Source: Cryptomeria japonica
Lineage: Eukaryota > Streptophyta > Pinopsida > Cupressales > Cupressaceae
Assembly: GCF_030272615.1 (NCBI RefSeq)
Contig: NC_081412.1
Location: 667,538,352-667,602,351, forward strand
Reading direction: 5' to 3'
DNA length: 64,000 nt
Part shown: one piece after another, positions 19,755 through 31,201 of the stretch
Layout: every line of letters begins with the position of its first letter
How positions within the stretch are numbered: position 1 is the stretch's first letter
Translations under genes and position numbers: made by a program
Notes under the pieces: model-generated
The model's database searches: none
The model's input: the letters and a program-made list of their open reading frames with translations, nothing else
What the model was told of the DNA's origin: nothing

Positions 19755-22514
19755 TCAGAAAAAGAAGTTCTTTAAGAATTGCCCATGTACTGGCAATTCT
19801 TGGACCTCCCCTGTTGCATTTTGAAGCAAATAAGAATCCTCCCCTTTTTTAGCTATGATCACATATGGGCCAATCCATAAGGCTTCAAATTTACCATGCT
19901 TGCCTTTGTCTTGACTCCTGGCATTCCACATTAAAACCCAATCACCTACACAAAATTTTCTATTTGATGTCCTCTTGTCATATAACTTCTTCATTTGATT
20001 TTGAATCCTGACATTCTGCTTTTGAGCTTCTGCCCTGACTTCATCAAGTTCTACTAACTGCATTATCCTTTCTTGTGATGGATCTTCAACATCTATCTCT
20101 TCTTGAATCATGAATCTATATACAGGCAAGAGATTATCCAAAGGTAGTCTGGCCCTTTTGCCATAAACCAATTCAAATGGAGACTTTCCTGTAGATTTCT
20201 TCACAGTTATCCTATCTGCCCACAGTGCAAGATTCAACTTTGAATCCTATGCTTTTTTGTTCTGTCCCAACATCTTTTTAATGATCTTTAGGATATTCTT
20301 GTTGCTAGATTCAGCTTGTCCATTCCCTTGAGGGTGGTAGGGAGAAGAATGTGATATCTTAATGCCATATTCTCCACAAAAAGTGTTGAATTCTTCTGAT
20401 CTAAAGGACATGCCATTGTCTGAGATGATCCTTGCAGGGACACCGAATCTAGAAATAATGTTCTCCATTAAGAATTTTATCACCACTTTGCTAGTGGCCT
20501 GTCTGGTGGGTATTGCCTCCACCCATTTGGTAAAATAGTCTATAGCGACCAATATCCATATGTGTCCTCCACTGGATTTTTCTGATATTTCCCCTATAAA
20601 GTCTATTCCCCATTGTTGAAATGGTTCCTCAGCCAACATTGGTCTCAATGGGAGTGATCCTTGATACTTTGTTTTGTTTGAAAACTTTTGACAAGCTTCA
20701 CACTTTCTGACATATCTATAAGAATCATTGAAGACGCATGGCCAATAATATCCAGCTCTCAATATTTTATGTGCTGTAGTCTTGGCCGAGAAATGACCAC
20801 CACAAACCCCATCATGCATTTCATGAAGAACCTTGTCTGCCTGGTAGTTGTCTAGACATAATAATAATATCCCATCTCTATTTTTCCAATATAAGTCCCC
20901 ATTGATAATTACATATCTTGCTGATTTTAACTTCAAAGCTCTCTTCTGATTATCAGTCATACCATCTGGACATTTCAGGTGCTTAAGGTAGTATATGATA
21001 TCAGTGTACCATGTTGTTCTCTCAATGCTGAAGTTGGCTTCTTCCCATCCAACCTGATTCACACCAGATTCCTCAATTTCAGTTCCTATCATGAGTTTGG
21101 CCAACCCTTGTCCTTTGATGACCTGTGAGATTTTTAGCTCAATGTTGAATTCTTGTATTTGGTTGATCCATTTACACCTTTTACCCGTGACCTCAGTCTG
21201 TCTGAAGATATCTTTTACTGCTGCATTGGGAACATAAGCTATAACTTCTGCCCCTACCAAGTATGGTCTAAACTGTTTTACTGATTTGACCAAAGCGTAA
21301 GCTTTCTTTTCATTCAGTTCATATTTTACTTCTGAAGGGCTCAAAGACTTGCTAAAATATGCAATGGGCTGCTCATACCCTTCTGGATTTTTCTGCAACA
21401 ATACTGCCGCTATTGTGTGATAGGAGGTGAATGAGAATATTATAAAAGGTCTGCCAAAATCTGGGGAGATTAGTACTGGTGCCTCAGAAATTGCTTTTTT
21501 TATCACCACAAAGGAATCAATTGCTTCCTCAGTCCAATCTATTTGGGCCTCTTTCTTCAACATCCTTACTATAGGTTTTACTATGTCTGCAAAATTCAAA
21601 ATAAACCTTCTTACAAAATTAATTTGTCCTAAGAACGATTGAATGGCCTTGATAGTTCAGGGGATGGGAACCTCATTGATAGCAGCTACCCTTTCAGGAT
21701 CAATTCTCACCCCATCCTTGGATACTATGTGTCCAAGTAACTTTCCCTCTTCAACACCAAAGTGGCATTTCTTAGGATTCAAGGAAATCCCATATTCTAA
21801 GGCCCTTTTAAATATCTTTTCAAGGTGCTCACAATGATCATCAGCTTTCTTTGAGTATGCAGTCAGATCGTCTTGGTATACTACCATGATTACATCAATC
21901 AACTCTGCAAAAGCCACATCCATTGCCCTTTGAAAAGTAGCTCCAGCATTGGTCAATCCAAATGGCATTCGTGCATAGACATAAGTGCCCCATGGAGTTG
22001 TGAAGGCTGTCTTATATTTTTCAGTTTCTCTAACTTTCACCTGATTGTAACCTGAAAATCCATCCATCATAGATAGCAACTCACACCCTGTTACCTTCTG
22101 CAGCATGTTATCCATATTTGGCAATGGATAGTTATCCTTTAGAGATGATATGTTTAAATTCCTAAAGTCTACACATAATCTAATATCCCCATTTTTCTTC
22201 CTGACTGGAACCAAGTTAGAAACCCATGTGGAATATCTGCATGGTTCAATTATTCCCGCGTCTTTCATCTTTATAATCTCTTCCCTCATTTTTGGTAACA
22301 ATGTTGGATTAATAGGTCTTTGCTTTTGTCTGAATGGTTTAGCTTCTGGTTTAAGTGGTATCTCATGTTGAAAGAGATCTTCCCTGTAAGCTTTGAGATC
22401 TTCATAAGACCATGCAAACACATGTTTGTATCTTTTTAGGAACATTATCAGTTGTTGCCTCATAGCAGGAGTTAATTTTTTTTCCAATAAATACATTTCT
22501 GGGGGCTCCTTCAT
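19755..22514 (-). pseudogene. pol: RT, RNase H and integrase of element 3
   Basis: One frame spans 22514-19755, with TGA at 21657-21659 and TAG at 20247-20249. RT (about 22430-21700) has FSGYNQ and the catalytic VYQDDL. The following RNase H (about 21480-21130) lacks the expected first Asp (FIIFSFTSYHTIAAVLLQ) and the Asp after the Tyr (IAYVPNAAV). Integrase has a zinc-binding region ending in RKCEACQKF, the DDE residues in GIDFIG, IISDNG and GQAESS, and a C-terminal GDWVLMW...GPYVI module. The N-terminal end overlaps the upstream gag-protease frame by 113 bp in a different frame. The TAG sits where related integrases have Trp, so G-to-A decay is likely. Confidence 0.88.
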
Positions 22515-25500
22515 TCCCTAGGTTGATTTGTTCAACATCACTCTCTTGAACAGCTGACCCTTTGGTTTCAATCACATCTTGAGCATTAAAAGTTCTTTCT
22601 AATGCTACTAGGCCTCTTGGCAATTTATTTGACTTTAGTTGTATAATTTCATGTCCAAATAAAGTTTCCTTACCTTCAGTTTTCTCCACAAAGTCATTAA
22701 AATTTATAGCTTGAGTCTGATAATGATCAACACACTGTAAGAAGTTCAGCAGATCTGCATCATCTTGAAACACTTGCCAATTATACAAGTTATCGGGAAC
22801 AGATGGTCTTACTTTCATCTCTACTTCAGATATCCCAGTTAGCGTTATATCATTGCCTTTTAATGCAATATTTGCTAAAAAATCTGCCATGATATTCTTC
22901 GACCTATCTATCCAGTTTATCTAAAAAGCATCAAAAAGCTCCATGGTATCCCATACAACATTCCTGTATTGTTTCAGTCTTAAGTGTTTTGAGGCATATT
23001 TTTCCTTTACTTGTGAGACTATCAATTCTGAATCACCAAAGACACTTATCAATTTGATTCCATGTTTGACTGCTATGTTAAGACCAGTGAGTAGGGCTTC
23101 ATATTCGGCAATGTTATTTGTACACTCAAATAACAACTTGAAAGAATATTTGTAAGTTTCCCCTGTGGGTGAAATAAAAAGGATTCCAGCCCCACTTCCT
23201 TCCTTGCTACAAGACCCATCAAAGAACATTTTCCATATTTGATCATCCTTTTTAGTTAGACATGACTCAATGGGGATCCACTCTTTAAATTTAGGTTTTG
23301 TTAACTGTACCTGGAAGTTGTCCATGTCAGTTTGTAAAAAACATATTTGGTTCACTGTTTCTTCCATGTCTTCTATGATATATGTGGACCGGGGTTCCCT
23401 GTCAATCTTTATTTCCTACCCATTGACTAGAATCGTAGCATATGACAAATCCAACTGTACATATCCACCAATCAGATTCGACCATTGTCTAGACAACAAC
23501 ATTCCATAGTTTGGAGGAACATCTACCACTGTAATATCTATTTTATATGATGCTTCCGGATAGGCTGCTAATCTGAACTCTACATCCTTCATGATACCAA
23601 CCACTGGGACTGATCTATTGTCCATGGCATAGCATTTCCCAAAGGTAGTATCAACTTCCAATCCCAGTTCTTTCATCACCCCAACAGGCATGACATTTAT
23701 AGTTGCTCCTGAATCGATCATACAATTCCTTATTTTCTTGTTGTTTATCACCAAAGTGAGATAAAATGGGTCTAACTGTGTTGGGTTCTTGGTTATAGTG
23801 GACCCTAAATATATAACTGGGGCCTTCTGTTCATTACTGTCACCTGTTTGTTTCTGTTCGTTTACCTTCTCTTCCTGGATACCTGAAATCATCTCCAAAG
23901 TTTTTTCTCTGTACTCAGGAAACCTCATTATGTCCATCAATGGGACAGAAACTTTTAATTGCGTTAATGCAGTTGAAATATCAAATGAAGTAGAGTGTTG
24001 TGCTGAAGGAAGTTTTACTGTTTCTTCCTTTTGAACATCAGGACCCTTCTTATTATTCTTTGGTACAACCTCCTTAGTCTTAGCTCCTTTGTTTATTCGC
24101 TTGAGTGTCTCATCAGTTTCTTTCATAAAAAGACTAGTAGGTTTACCTTGCTCTGGATTCACCACCCTATTCCTTAAATCATAAGTCCTTTTTGCTTGTG
24201 CAACGGCATAAGCTGTAATTCTTCTTTTTTCTTCTTCAGTAGGGATTCTGAGCTTAACACTTTCATTTTTGCTGGTGGTCACAGGTAAGACAGAGCATTG
24301 ATCAATATTCATGGAGTCTGACCTTCCTTCCTGACTAAATGATATCATGTTAACAGTTGAATCATCCACATGTTCTTCATAACTATCCTCCTCCTCTTGC
24401 AATCCTTTTGCTACTGCACACAAAGAAGAAGCATGTGGCATATTGCAAGCGTAACACCACATGTCATCATCTTGAGTATAATTTACTATTCTTTTTAAAG
24501 GATCTGGAATTTGTTGATTATCTTTGTGGTTCCTGTCTACTGGTTTCCCATCCTTCCATGCAGTGTTATAAGGCATATCATGCAGTCTAGGCCTCTCAGG
24601 ACGGTAGTATTGCTGTTTCTCTGTTTTGTTTACCCTTACAAATAAGTCTTTTAGGGCATTTAAAACTTTGTCAAGCTTATCTTCATCTCTATTAGCCTTG
24701 GGTGCTCTAGGATTGTACAACCTTGCATCCTCTCTTTTTCCCACTTTACCAGCAGCCTTTCTGTTGTTTTCTATAACAATGGCATCTTTCATAACATCCC
24801 GGAGGTCTCTAGGATTTCTGGTTCTCAGCTCATAGTTTTTTTTACTGTCATAAGCATTGATATAATACAGAATGCTCACCTCAAGTACTGGTTTCATCCT
24901 ATTGGGGATTTTGTTTAGAACCCTGTTAAATCTTTTGTTAAAATCTATCACTGATTCATTTTGCTCCTTCTTTATACTAATGATTTCATGCAAAGCAAAC
25001 TCAGGGCTATTATGGTCTCCATACTGCTCAAGGAACAATTCTTTGAATTCTGCAAGATTTCTGATGGATGCATCAGGCAACATTCTAAACCAATCTCTCG
25101 CATCTTCTATTAATGACTGCATAAACAACCTGATCTTGACATCTTCATATGGTAAACCAAAATCCTCAATTACTACATCAAAGGCTTTACAATGAGCCTC
25201 ACCTGAAACTGCATTACTTCCTGTGAATCTTGGTATTGTTGTCCTGATTTCATTTGGGATAGGATATGGGTACACCATCATTCTTGAAAAATCAAACAGC
25301 CTCATTTGCTCCATATTTATTAGTCCATGCCCTCCATGAGGATTCCCAAAGTTTTGGTTCATATTACCATATAAGGGTATTTGATTTTGATAAGGAAGAG
25401 GGTATTGATTCTGGTGTTGATATTGAAACTGATTAGGGGGTGGATGTTGGTTATGAAATTGACCAGGAGGTGGGTACTAATTATGAGTAGTGAAGTTTGT

Positions 25501-26085
25501 ATGCGAATTTGGCTGGACTGGTGGTGCACTTGATTGCACATGATCATCCCTTTTGTTACCAAACAGGGGATTCTCATAAGCCTTAAAATCATTACTCTTT
25601 GTTTTACCCACTCCCTGAGCATATTTTTTCTTGTAGTTGTTTACATCTTTATTAAAGTCATCCTCACCAACATTTATGCCTAATAAAGCACACAGTTCCA
25701 GACATTCCTGAGTCCTTCCTGAATCTCTCATCTCAGCAGCTGCCTCCATCATTTGTCTAGTTAAATCTATAAATCTGTCTGCAGGATCCGCCATACCTGA
25801 TCCTGATGAAAGTGGTGTGTTTTGTCTGGACCGTGCTTCGTGACTTTCAAAACCAGGGGGAATTTGGCATCGCCCCTTCTGAGCTTTATATGCTGCAACC
25901 AAATCCTCATTCACTGGGCTTGAAGTAGTTGCTCCATCTTGTTCTCTTAAAGGTGAATGTTGGTTGCCTTCATATTTATACTGACTGTACCGTTCTCTCA
26001 TGGATTCTTTGTTTTTGTTCTTCCGTTGAGAGAAGTCTAACTGGGATAAAGATTGTCCTTTCGTGACTGATCTCGTTCCATGCAT
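22402..26085 (-). pseudogene. gag: Gag, protease and archaeal-type RNase H of element 3
   Basis: One frame starts at MHGTRSVTKG and is cut by TAG at 25477-25479, 23416-23418 and 22921-22923. Gag core is about 25290-24850, with DARDWFRMLP. A short finger CYACNMPHASSLC lies near 24450. Protease (about 23780-23420) keeps IDSGATINVM. Then comes a second-type RNase H (about 23260-22870) with D-E-D-D residues in FFDGSC, IAEYEALL, FGDSELI and NIMADFLA. The frame ends about 30 residues into the start of RT. Having this RNase H between protease and RT, with no stop other than decay, is unusual. Without the TAGs this would be a single polyprotein of about 1228 codons. Confidence 0.85.
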
Positions 26086-26180
26086 TGATATTTTTAATTC
26101 AGAGTCACCACCTCTTTCTTAGAGGACATAAATTATTTCTTTCTTCTGAGTTCTATCCCACAACAGAGTCTTAATGATTT
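26086..26180 (-). other. Short leader of element 3
   Basis: These 95 bp lie between the primer site and the gag start. Nothing else is seen in them. Confidence 0.6.
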
Positions 26181-26198
26181 TCCCCAGCAGAGTCGCCA
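26181..26198 (-). other. Primer binding site of element 3
   Basis: On the minus strand it reads TGGCGACTCTGCTGGGGA, three bases (GAT) after the LTR end. This resembles primer sites of Tat/Ogre-type elements, which are usually given as tRNA-Arg. The tRNA identity is from memory of the family and not verified. Confidence 0.75.
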
Positions 26199-26227
26199 AT
26201 CTGTTGGGTCTCAAATCAACAGATTGG
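26196..26227 (-). other. U5-primer site inverted repeat
   Basis: Arms CCAATCTGTTG (26196-26206) and CAACAGATTGG (26217-26227) are exact 11-bp reverse complements around a 10-nt loop. They span the end of the LTR and the first three bases of the primer site. Confidence 0.7.
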
Positions 26228-27121
26228 ATAGATTCTAAGGAAATGCCAACTCCTATGATCAAACCCTCCAATTGACTTGGCCAACTTATAGAGTGAACCT
26301 ATTTGGTTACTAACTCTCTCACTTTAGGCTCTACAGGACCTAGGCGGGTATACCTACTCACTAGCTGTTCCTTTAACTAATGCTTTTTATAGCAGATTTA
26401 GTTTCTTAATCTGATATCTCCTAGTCTCAGAATGGCATAAGTTCCTAGAATGGAGATACAGCAGATGAGTTCAAGATTGTTTTTGTAGAAGCTATTCGAT
26501 CTATGTTTCCTAATTACTTCTGTTTGCTTTAAATGGTGAAATATAGTGATGAGTGTAATCTGTTTTTGACCAGTGCCTTCTTTGCTGTTTGGGCTACAGA
26601 GTCATTATACTTTCTTCAGGACTTATTATGCGAGCCTGTGAGACAGTTTTTTAATCCACCCTTTTATAGACCTGTCAGTTATTATTTCTTTTGAGATCAA
26701 TTTGAATGCTTATATCATATGTTGATTGAATGAATTTAACCCTACCTTTAAGGGACCAATCAATGAAGTACTGCGAGGAACAATTACAATTTGCAAGCAA
26801 AACTTTTGTTTCAACCTTATAACATGAAGCACAAATTTGATTTCAAGAATATGAATAACCTTATCACTTTAGATAATATCACAGACGATTGCCAAAACAA
26901 AGTGAAATAATCCACAACACATACGCAAAGAAAAACAACAGTTCATAGCATGTATTCCATTGAAGTTTGTAAAACTTACAGGCTGTCATACATCGCCATC
27001 TTCTTATTGTGCATTTTTTTTCCTGTCACCCCCTTTACTTTACAAAAACCATTCTCATATATATATGGGAATGAAAGCTATTCATGAAAAGACATGTCTT
27101 TTCGAAATGCTAATCATTAGT

Positions 27122-30100
27122 TTAAACGTTTCTAACAAACTTAAGCAAAAAGAGATTAAGAATTCCTAAATGATGAATATAATCATCATCTTTAAAGATT
27201 TTGATTTTAGCACTCTGTTTCATCAATTCTTCTCCTTGCGACAGATATTTGAATATCATCTGGTTGACGGTAGGGGCCATGTCTTTACTTCGATCCATTT
27301 CTGACAAAGCCCAATCTTTGACGTTGATAAGCTCATTCCGCAAGTCCTCCAGGGATATTACATCTCCTTCTTTATAGACCGAAGGCATTCCAATAGGTCT
27401 CCCATCATCCAAGTCGTTGAGATCTTTCCTTAGCGCATCTTCGAGTTTAACATGATTCTCCATGTACGCTATCCCTTTAGTCTTCTCCTCTGTCATCATT
27501 GTATCGACACTATTCAGTACTTCATGTAGTCGTGCTTTTAATCTCTCATGCTCTTTTAATGCCTTTATAGTTCCATTATATACCTTCCAATATGGTTCGA
27601 CATGCGAAAGCATGGTGTTAAACCGATGTCCGATGATATCATTGACCAGTTTATCCATCTTTTGTTGGATACTATTTGCATGTTTGGTGGCTTTATCTGC
27701 TTGATACTTCCAGTACAGAGCATCGGAAACATCATCCAAGCTACGTCCTGTGGGATATGAGGTGTATTCGCTTATGGGAGTCCCTGTCTCAAGTTGCAAT
27801 ATTTTTGCTTGCAACTTTTGATTCTCCTCTTTGGATTTTTCATACAACCCCTTATATGTGATATTTTCTCTGACCAAAAATTCTGTCTGGTCCAGGTTTA
27901 ATCTAGCAACATCCAAGTTCAATTTAGCAGTGACCCTAGGGTCAGTCTTTCCAACCTGATGAACCATGAGGTGTCCAAAGGTTTCTTCAATATCCACAAT
28001 GATAGGCCTCTTCCCCTTTGGATATAACGCCCATTGTAGGAGAGCCTTCTTGTCAAGATCATATCCAGAGCCTAGGAATAATTTGTCTATCTCCTGAGGC
28101 AACACCTGTTGATTCAAATCTTGCTTTTTCAAGAACCTGTCAAATAGAAGTGCTGAGTTTATATCCCAACCAGAAAAGATGATTACACCGACCTCTTTTA
28201 ATAATTTTCTCCCTTTCTCAGGGGTCATATCTTTCATGAGGATATCAATCTCATCCTGCAATTTCTTCATCTGTTCTTCTTCTGGTCTTCGAGCCATGCT
28301 TCGTTTAACATGTGCTCCTTTGTACTGGTACAAAAATGAAAGGAATTCCCTAGAAGAGGCGAATCCATCATCAGCAACAAAATCTTCATGTTCAGTCATC
28401 CTTATATCGACGACATCCTTAATATTAATTTCACCAGTGTCCATATTTATCTCTGCTTCAAAACCAGGAGGATAATCTTCTCTAGGAGAATCAGCAGGGA
28501 TACTACTAGCAGTTGATTTTGGTGACATGTGAGCTAAGGGTTGACTATCCTTCTCAGTATTAATAAAATGAAGGAATTGTGGGGGCACTCTATGCATGAT
28601 CTCTGCTTCATGTTGAAGTAGCCTTTTAGCCACTTCCAAAGGATCTTGGAGATTTCCAATTAGATCTCCATCTATCATTCCCCTTGCCCTTTTCCATTTG
28701 TAGGCCTCCCAAGTCAATCCACTCTTTTCTCTCAAAACCCTGGCCTCTTCTCTTTCAAGATTTTTAATCAGGTCATCTGGCATTTTGGCTACATGTATTC
28801 TAGCTTTGAGTTTTTGTGACGCTCTGGCAGCTCTTATATACCCTTCAGGATCGAAGTTTTCTCTAGGCTCACCCAGAGTCATGCCATAGTAATCTAACTT
28901 ATTCTGTAGTAAATGATAGCTTTTTGAACTTTTAACAATAAAGTCAGAAAAAACCAATAAACCTGGAACGATGGACTGTTTACCGAAATCTGTTAGGTGT
29001 TTAGCACTGACAATAGACAATTGTCTTATAATCTCCAGGCTAGCCACCCTGTTTGGCACTGTAATTGGAAGCATGTGGGGTTTCCCTTCATATCCAAATA
29101 CCCTGATTTCTGTGTGATTATCATGGCAATACCAATCACCCCAATTATGATCAATCTGTGACTCTAGAGAGAAGTCCTTTGGTCTGAGGAATCTCTTGAT
29201 TTTAGGGGACAAAGTGTAATCCCTGTGTTGCCCAAAAGCTGCACTAAGAGGTTTTAAAAAATATTCTTGAAAGTGCCAGTACTGGTTGTTCATGAACCTC
29301 TGGTCCCATGCAGAAACCCATAACTGAACTGGCTTCCTCAAACCATTCTTATCATAAGATCTAATGCAGAAATCATCTGACCAGAAGTTAAACTCTTGTC
29401 CACAATAAAGAATGATATGCATTAACAAGGAGTACAATGAAAAATGAACATTCACAAGATCCCCTTTCAATTTTTCCAACCCATGATTTAAGGCATCTGC
29501 AACATAAGTGGCAAAATCAAATGACCTAGGGTCTTTTGACTATAAGTCAGCACACAGAACCATAACCCCAATATCCATGAGTGGATGAGCCTCTAGGCCT
29601 AATACTTGGGCTGCAGCATAATATGTATATTTGAAATATGGATGGAAGTGGTTGACATCAAACAGCACCTTGTCATCTTTGCTGAACGGAACAAATGACC
29701 CACCCACTTTTGGACGATGAATAGGTAGTCTCCAAGTCCTGTAGATGTTTCCCAGACTAAAGAATTCTTGTGAAAGTTTCTTCATATCAATACTCTCCTC
29801 CACCTCCCAGTCTAAATCAAATACCATATCAATAGTTTGTTTGTTAATCACTACTAATAGATTCCCTCTGTAATCGCATATGGTTTTGGTTCTCAGATTA
29901 TAACAATCTACCAGAGCTTTCATTAATTCAACATCTACAAACACGTTCGGGACTACCAATTTCCCTAAGTTCTTCTTCCATAGATTACATATGGGCTCGG
30001 GAGCATCCCTTCTTTTGTAGCTAAACAAGAATAATTCATGTCCTCTGATTTCAGTCCAAATGTCTCCTAGATTTTCAAATCTATTCTCCAATCCTTCTTC

Positions 30101-30289
30101 TTCACTTTTGATTTTTTTAGACCTTACGCTAGATGAGGGACACTGGTCTAACAAATCCTGAGTCAGAGCTCTCCCTTCTTTCTTTTGTCTCTTGGGCTTC
30201 TCTTCAGGGTTTAGTTCTTTTCCTTTCCTACTCTTTTTAGAAGAAGAAGATGAAGGTTCCATGATTACAGCAAATATGAGAGACAACAC
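27122..30289 (-). pseudogene. LTR-encoded ORF of element 3, right copy (785 aa open after one TAG)
   Basis: A continuous frame of 1056 codons has only one internal stop, TAG at 29540-29542, at the same place as in the left copy. Downstream of it 785 residues read open. Against the left copy I count about 24 amino-acid differences over the 785-residue part, so the two are close but already diverging. Recognisable features are the basic N-terminus, a large alpha/beta-looking middle (VQLWVSAWDQRFMNNQYWHF) and coiled-coil-like stretches towards the end. It could be an accessory protein of the element or a captured host sequence. No homologue is recognised. Confidence 0.75.
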
Positions 30290-30554
30290 TTACTTGGAGA
30301 AATGTCCAGCTCTTCTGACTGTCGTTCACAAGTTTCTGCAAGTTCTTCGCAATTTTCAGTCTTTTAGCATTGATCTGGTTCTTATGAAAATTCAATCAGT
30401 TCAACTGTAATCGTATGGGCAACTTGTGCCCAGTTAATGTTCTGCGTCTACAACGGCTACTCAAGTGTTTAAACTTAATGGCAGATGTGACATTCTTCAC
30501 TTGGGCCTTTAACTCTTTTGCGGGAAGTACAGTTCGACCAAAGTGATCATATTT

Positions 30555-31105
30555 CAAGTTATCGATGAAACCCTTGTCTTCGGCCGAGTGTTTAAATCTT
30601 CCATCGAAAGCCCATTCTCTTCGATACTATTCTTTCGGTGAATAGCACATGTCGAGAAGCCACCTTCAAGACTCATCAAAATCATTCTTTCATCGATAGA
30701 CCTCTTTTTCGATAGGTCACTCGCAAGTTTCATCGAAATCATTCTTTCGATGAGTTCCTTTCTTCGGTGAAGGCTCATGTATGTTCATCGACAGTCCTTT
30801 TCCATCGATATCCTCCTTTATCGATGAAACACTTTTGCTTTTGTTTGACATTATGTCATTGATGAGATTTTGCATTTCAATGAATGCTTTATGAGTTTCT
30901 TCGGTAGTTATATTTCTTCGAAATCACTTTTTGCCTTTTGCCTTTTGTTTTTCACTTTTTCGATGAAACTTGGAGTATCGATGAGCGGTTTTCTGTATTC
31001 ATCGAAGGTGACTTTTTGCCAAAGTATTTTTGCTTGGCGCTTTATATACTTTATTTCGATGAAAATACTCTTTTGATGAAACTTCTTTCGGAGTGCTCGA
31101 TACAA
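30555..31105 (-). repeat. Array of TTCGATGAAA-like motifs in U3 of the right LTR
   Basis: The same array as at 18985-19530, with some motifs changed by single transitions (for example TCATCAA for TCATCGA near 30677). Confidence 0.8.
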
Positions 31106-31201
31106 GTTGCTGGCCGAAACATCTTTTAGTCTTTACGCCTATGGAAATATACATTTTTTTATATATATATTTTATTTTCAAATATAGTGTCCAACAGAAA
31201 T

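Larger units (their letters stand above)
14628..31196 (-). mobile_element. Element 3: Tat-like Ty3/gypsy element with about 5-kb coding LTRs
   Basis: Two nearly identical LTRs (14628-19623 and 26202-31196) begin TGTTGGG and end CCAACA as read on plus. The flanks are GAAAC and GAAAT; the undisturbed site in the other LTR of element 2 reads GAAAT, so the left copy has one substitution. On the minus strand the order is 5' LTR (right), primer site 26181-26198, gag, protease, archaeal-type RNase H, RT, RNase H, integrase, 3' LTR (left). Each LTR carries a 1056-codon ORF. This is the youngest insertion, and the only one in the window with pol, though pol is broken by stops and a frameshift. Confidence 0.94.
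26202..31196 (-). repeat. 5' LTR of element 3 (4995 bp)
   Basis: This is the partner of 14628-19623. Read on the minus strand it holds the motif array (31105-30555), the long ORF (30289-27122) and the non-coding tail (27121-26202). Confidence 0.94.

Noticed and set aside
22943-25195. Plus-strand frames opposite the gag and RNase H region of element 3
   Set aside because: Antisense shadows of the long minus-strand frame, without independent motifs.
26181-26198. tRNA genes at primer sites
   Set aside because: Only the 18-nt primer complements are present; no cloverleaf sequence.
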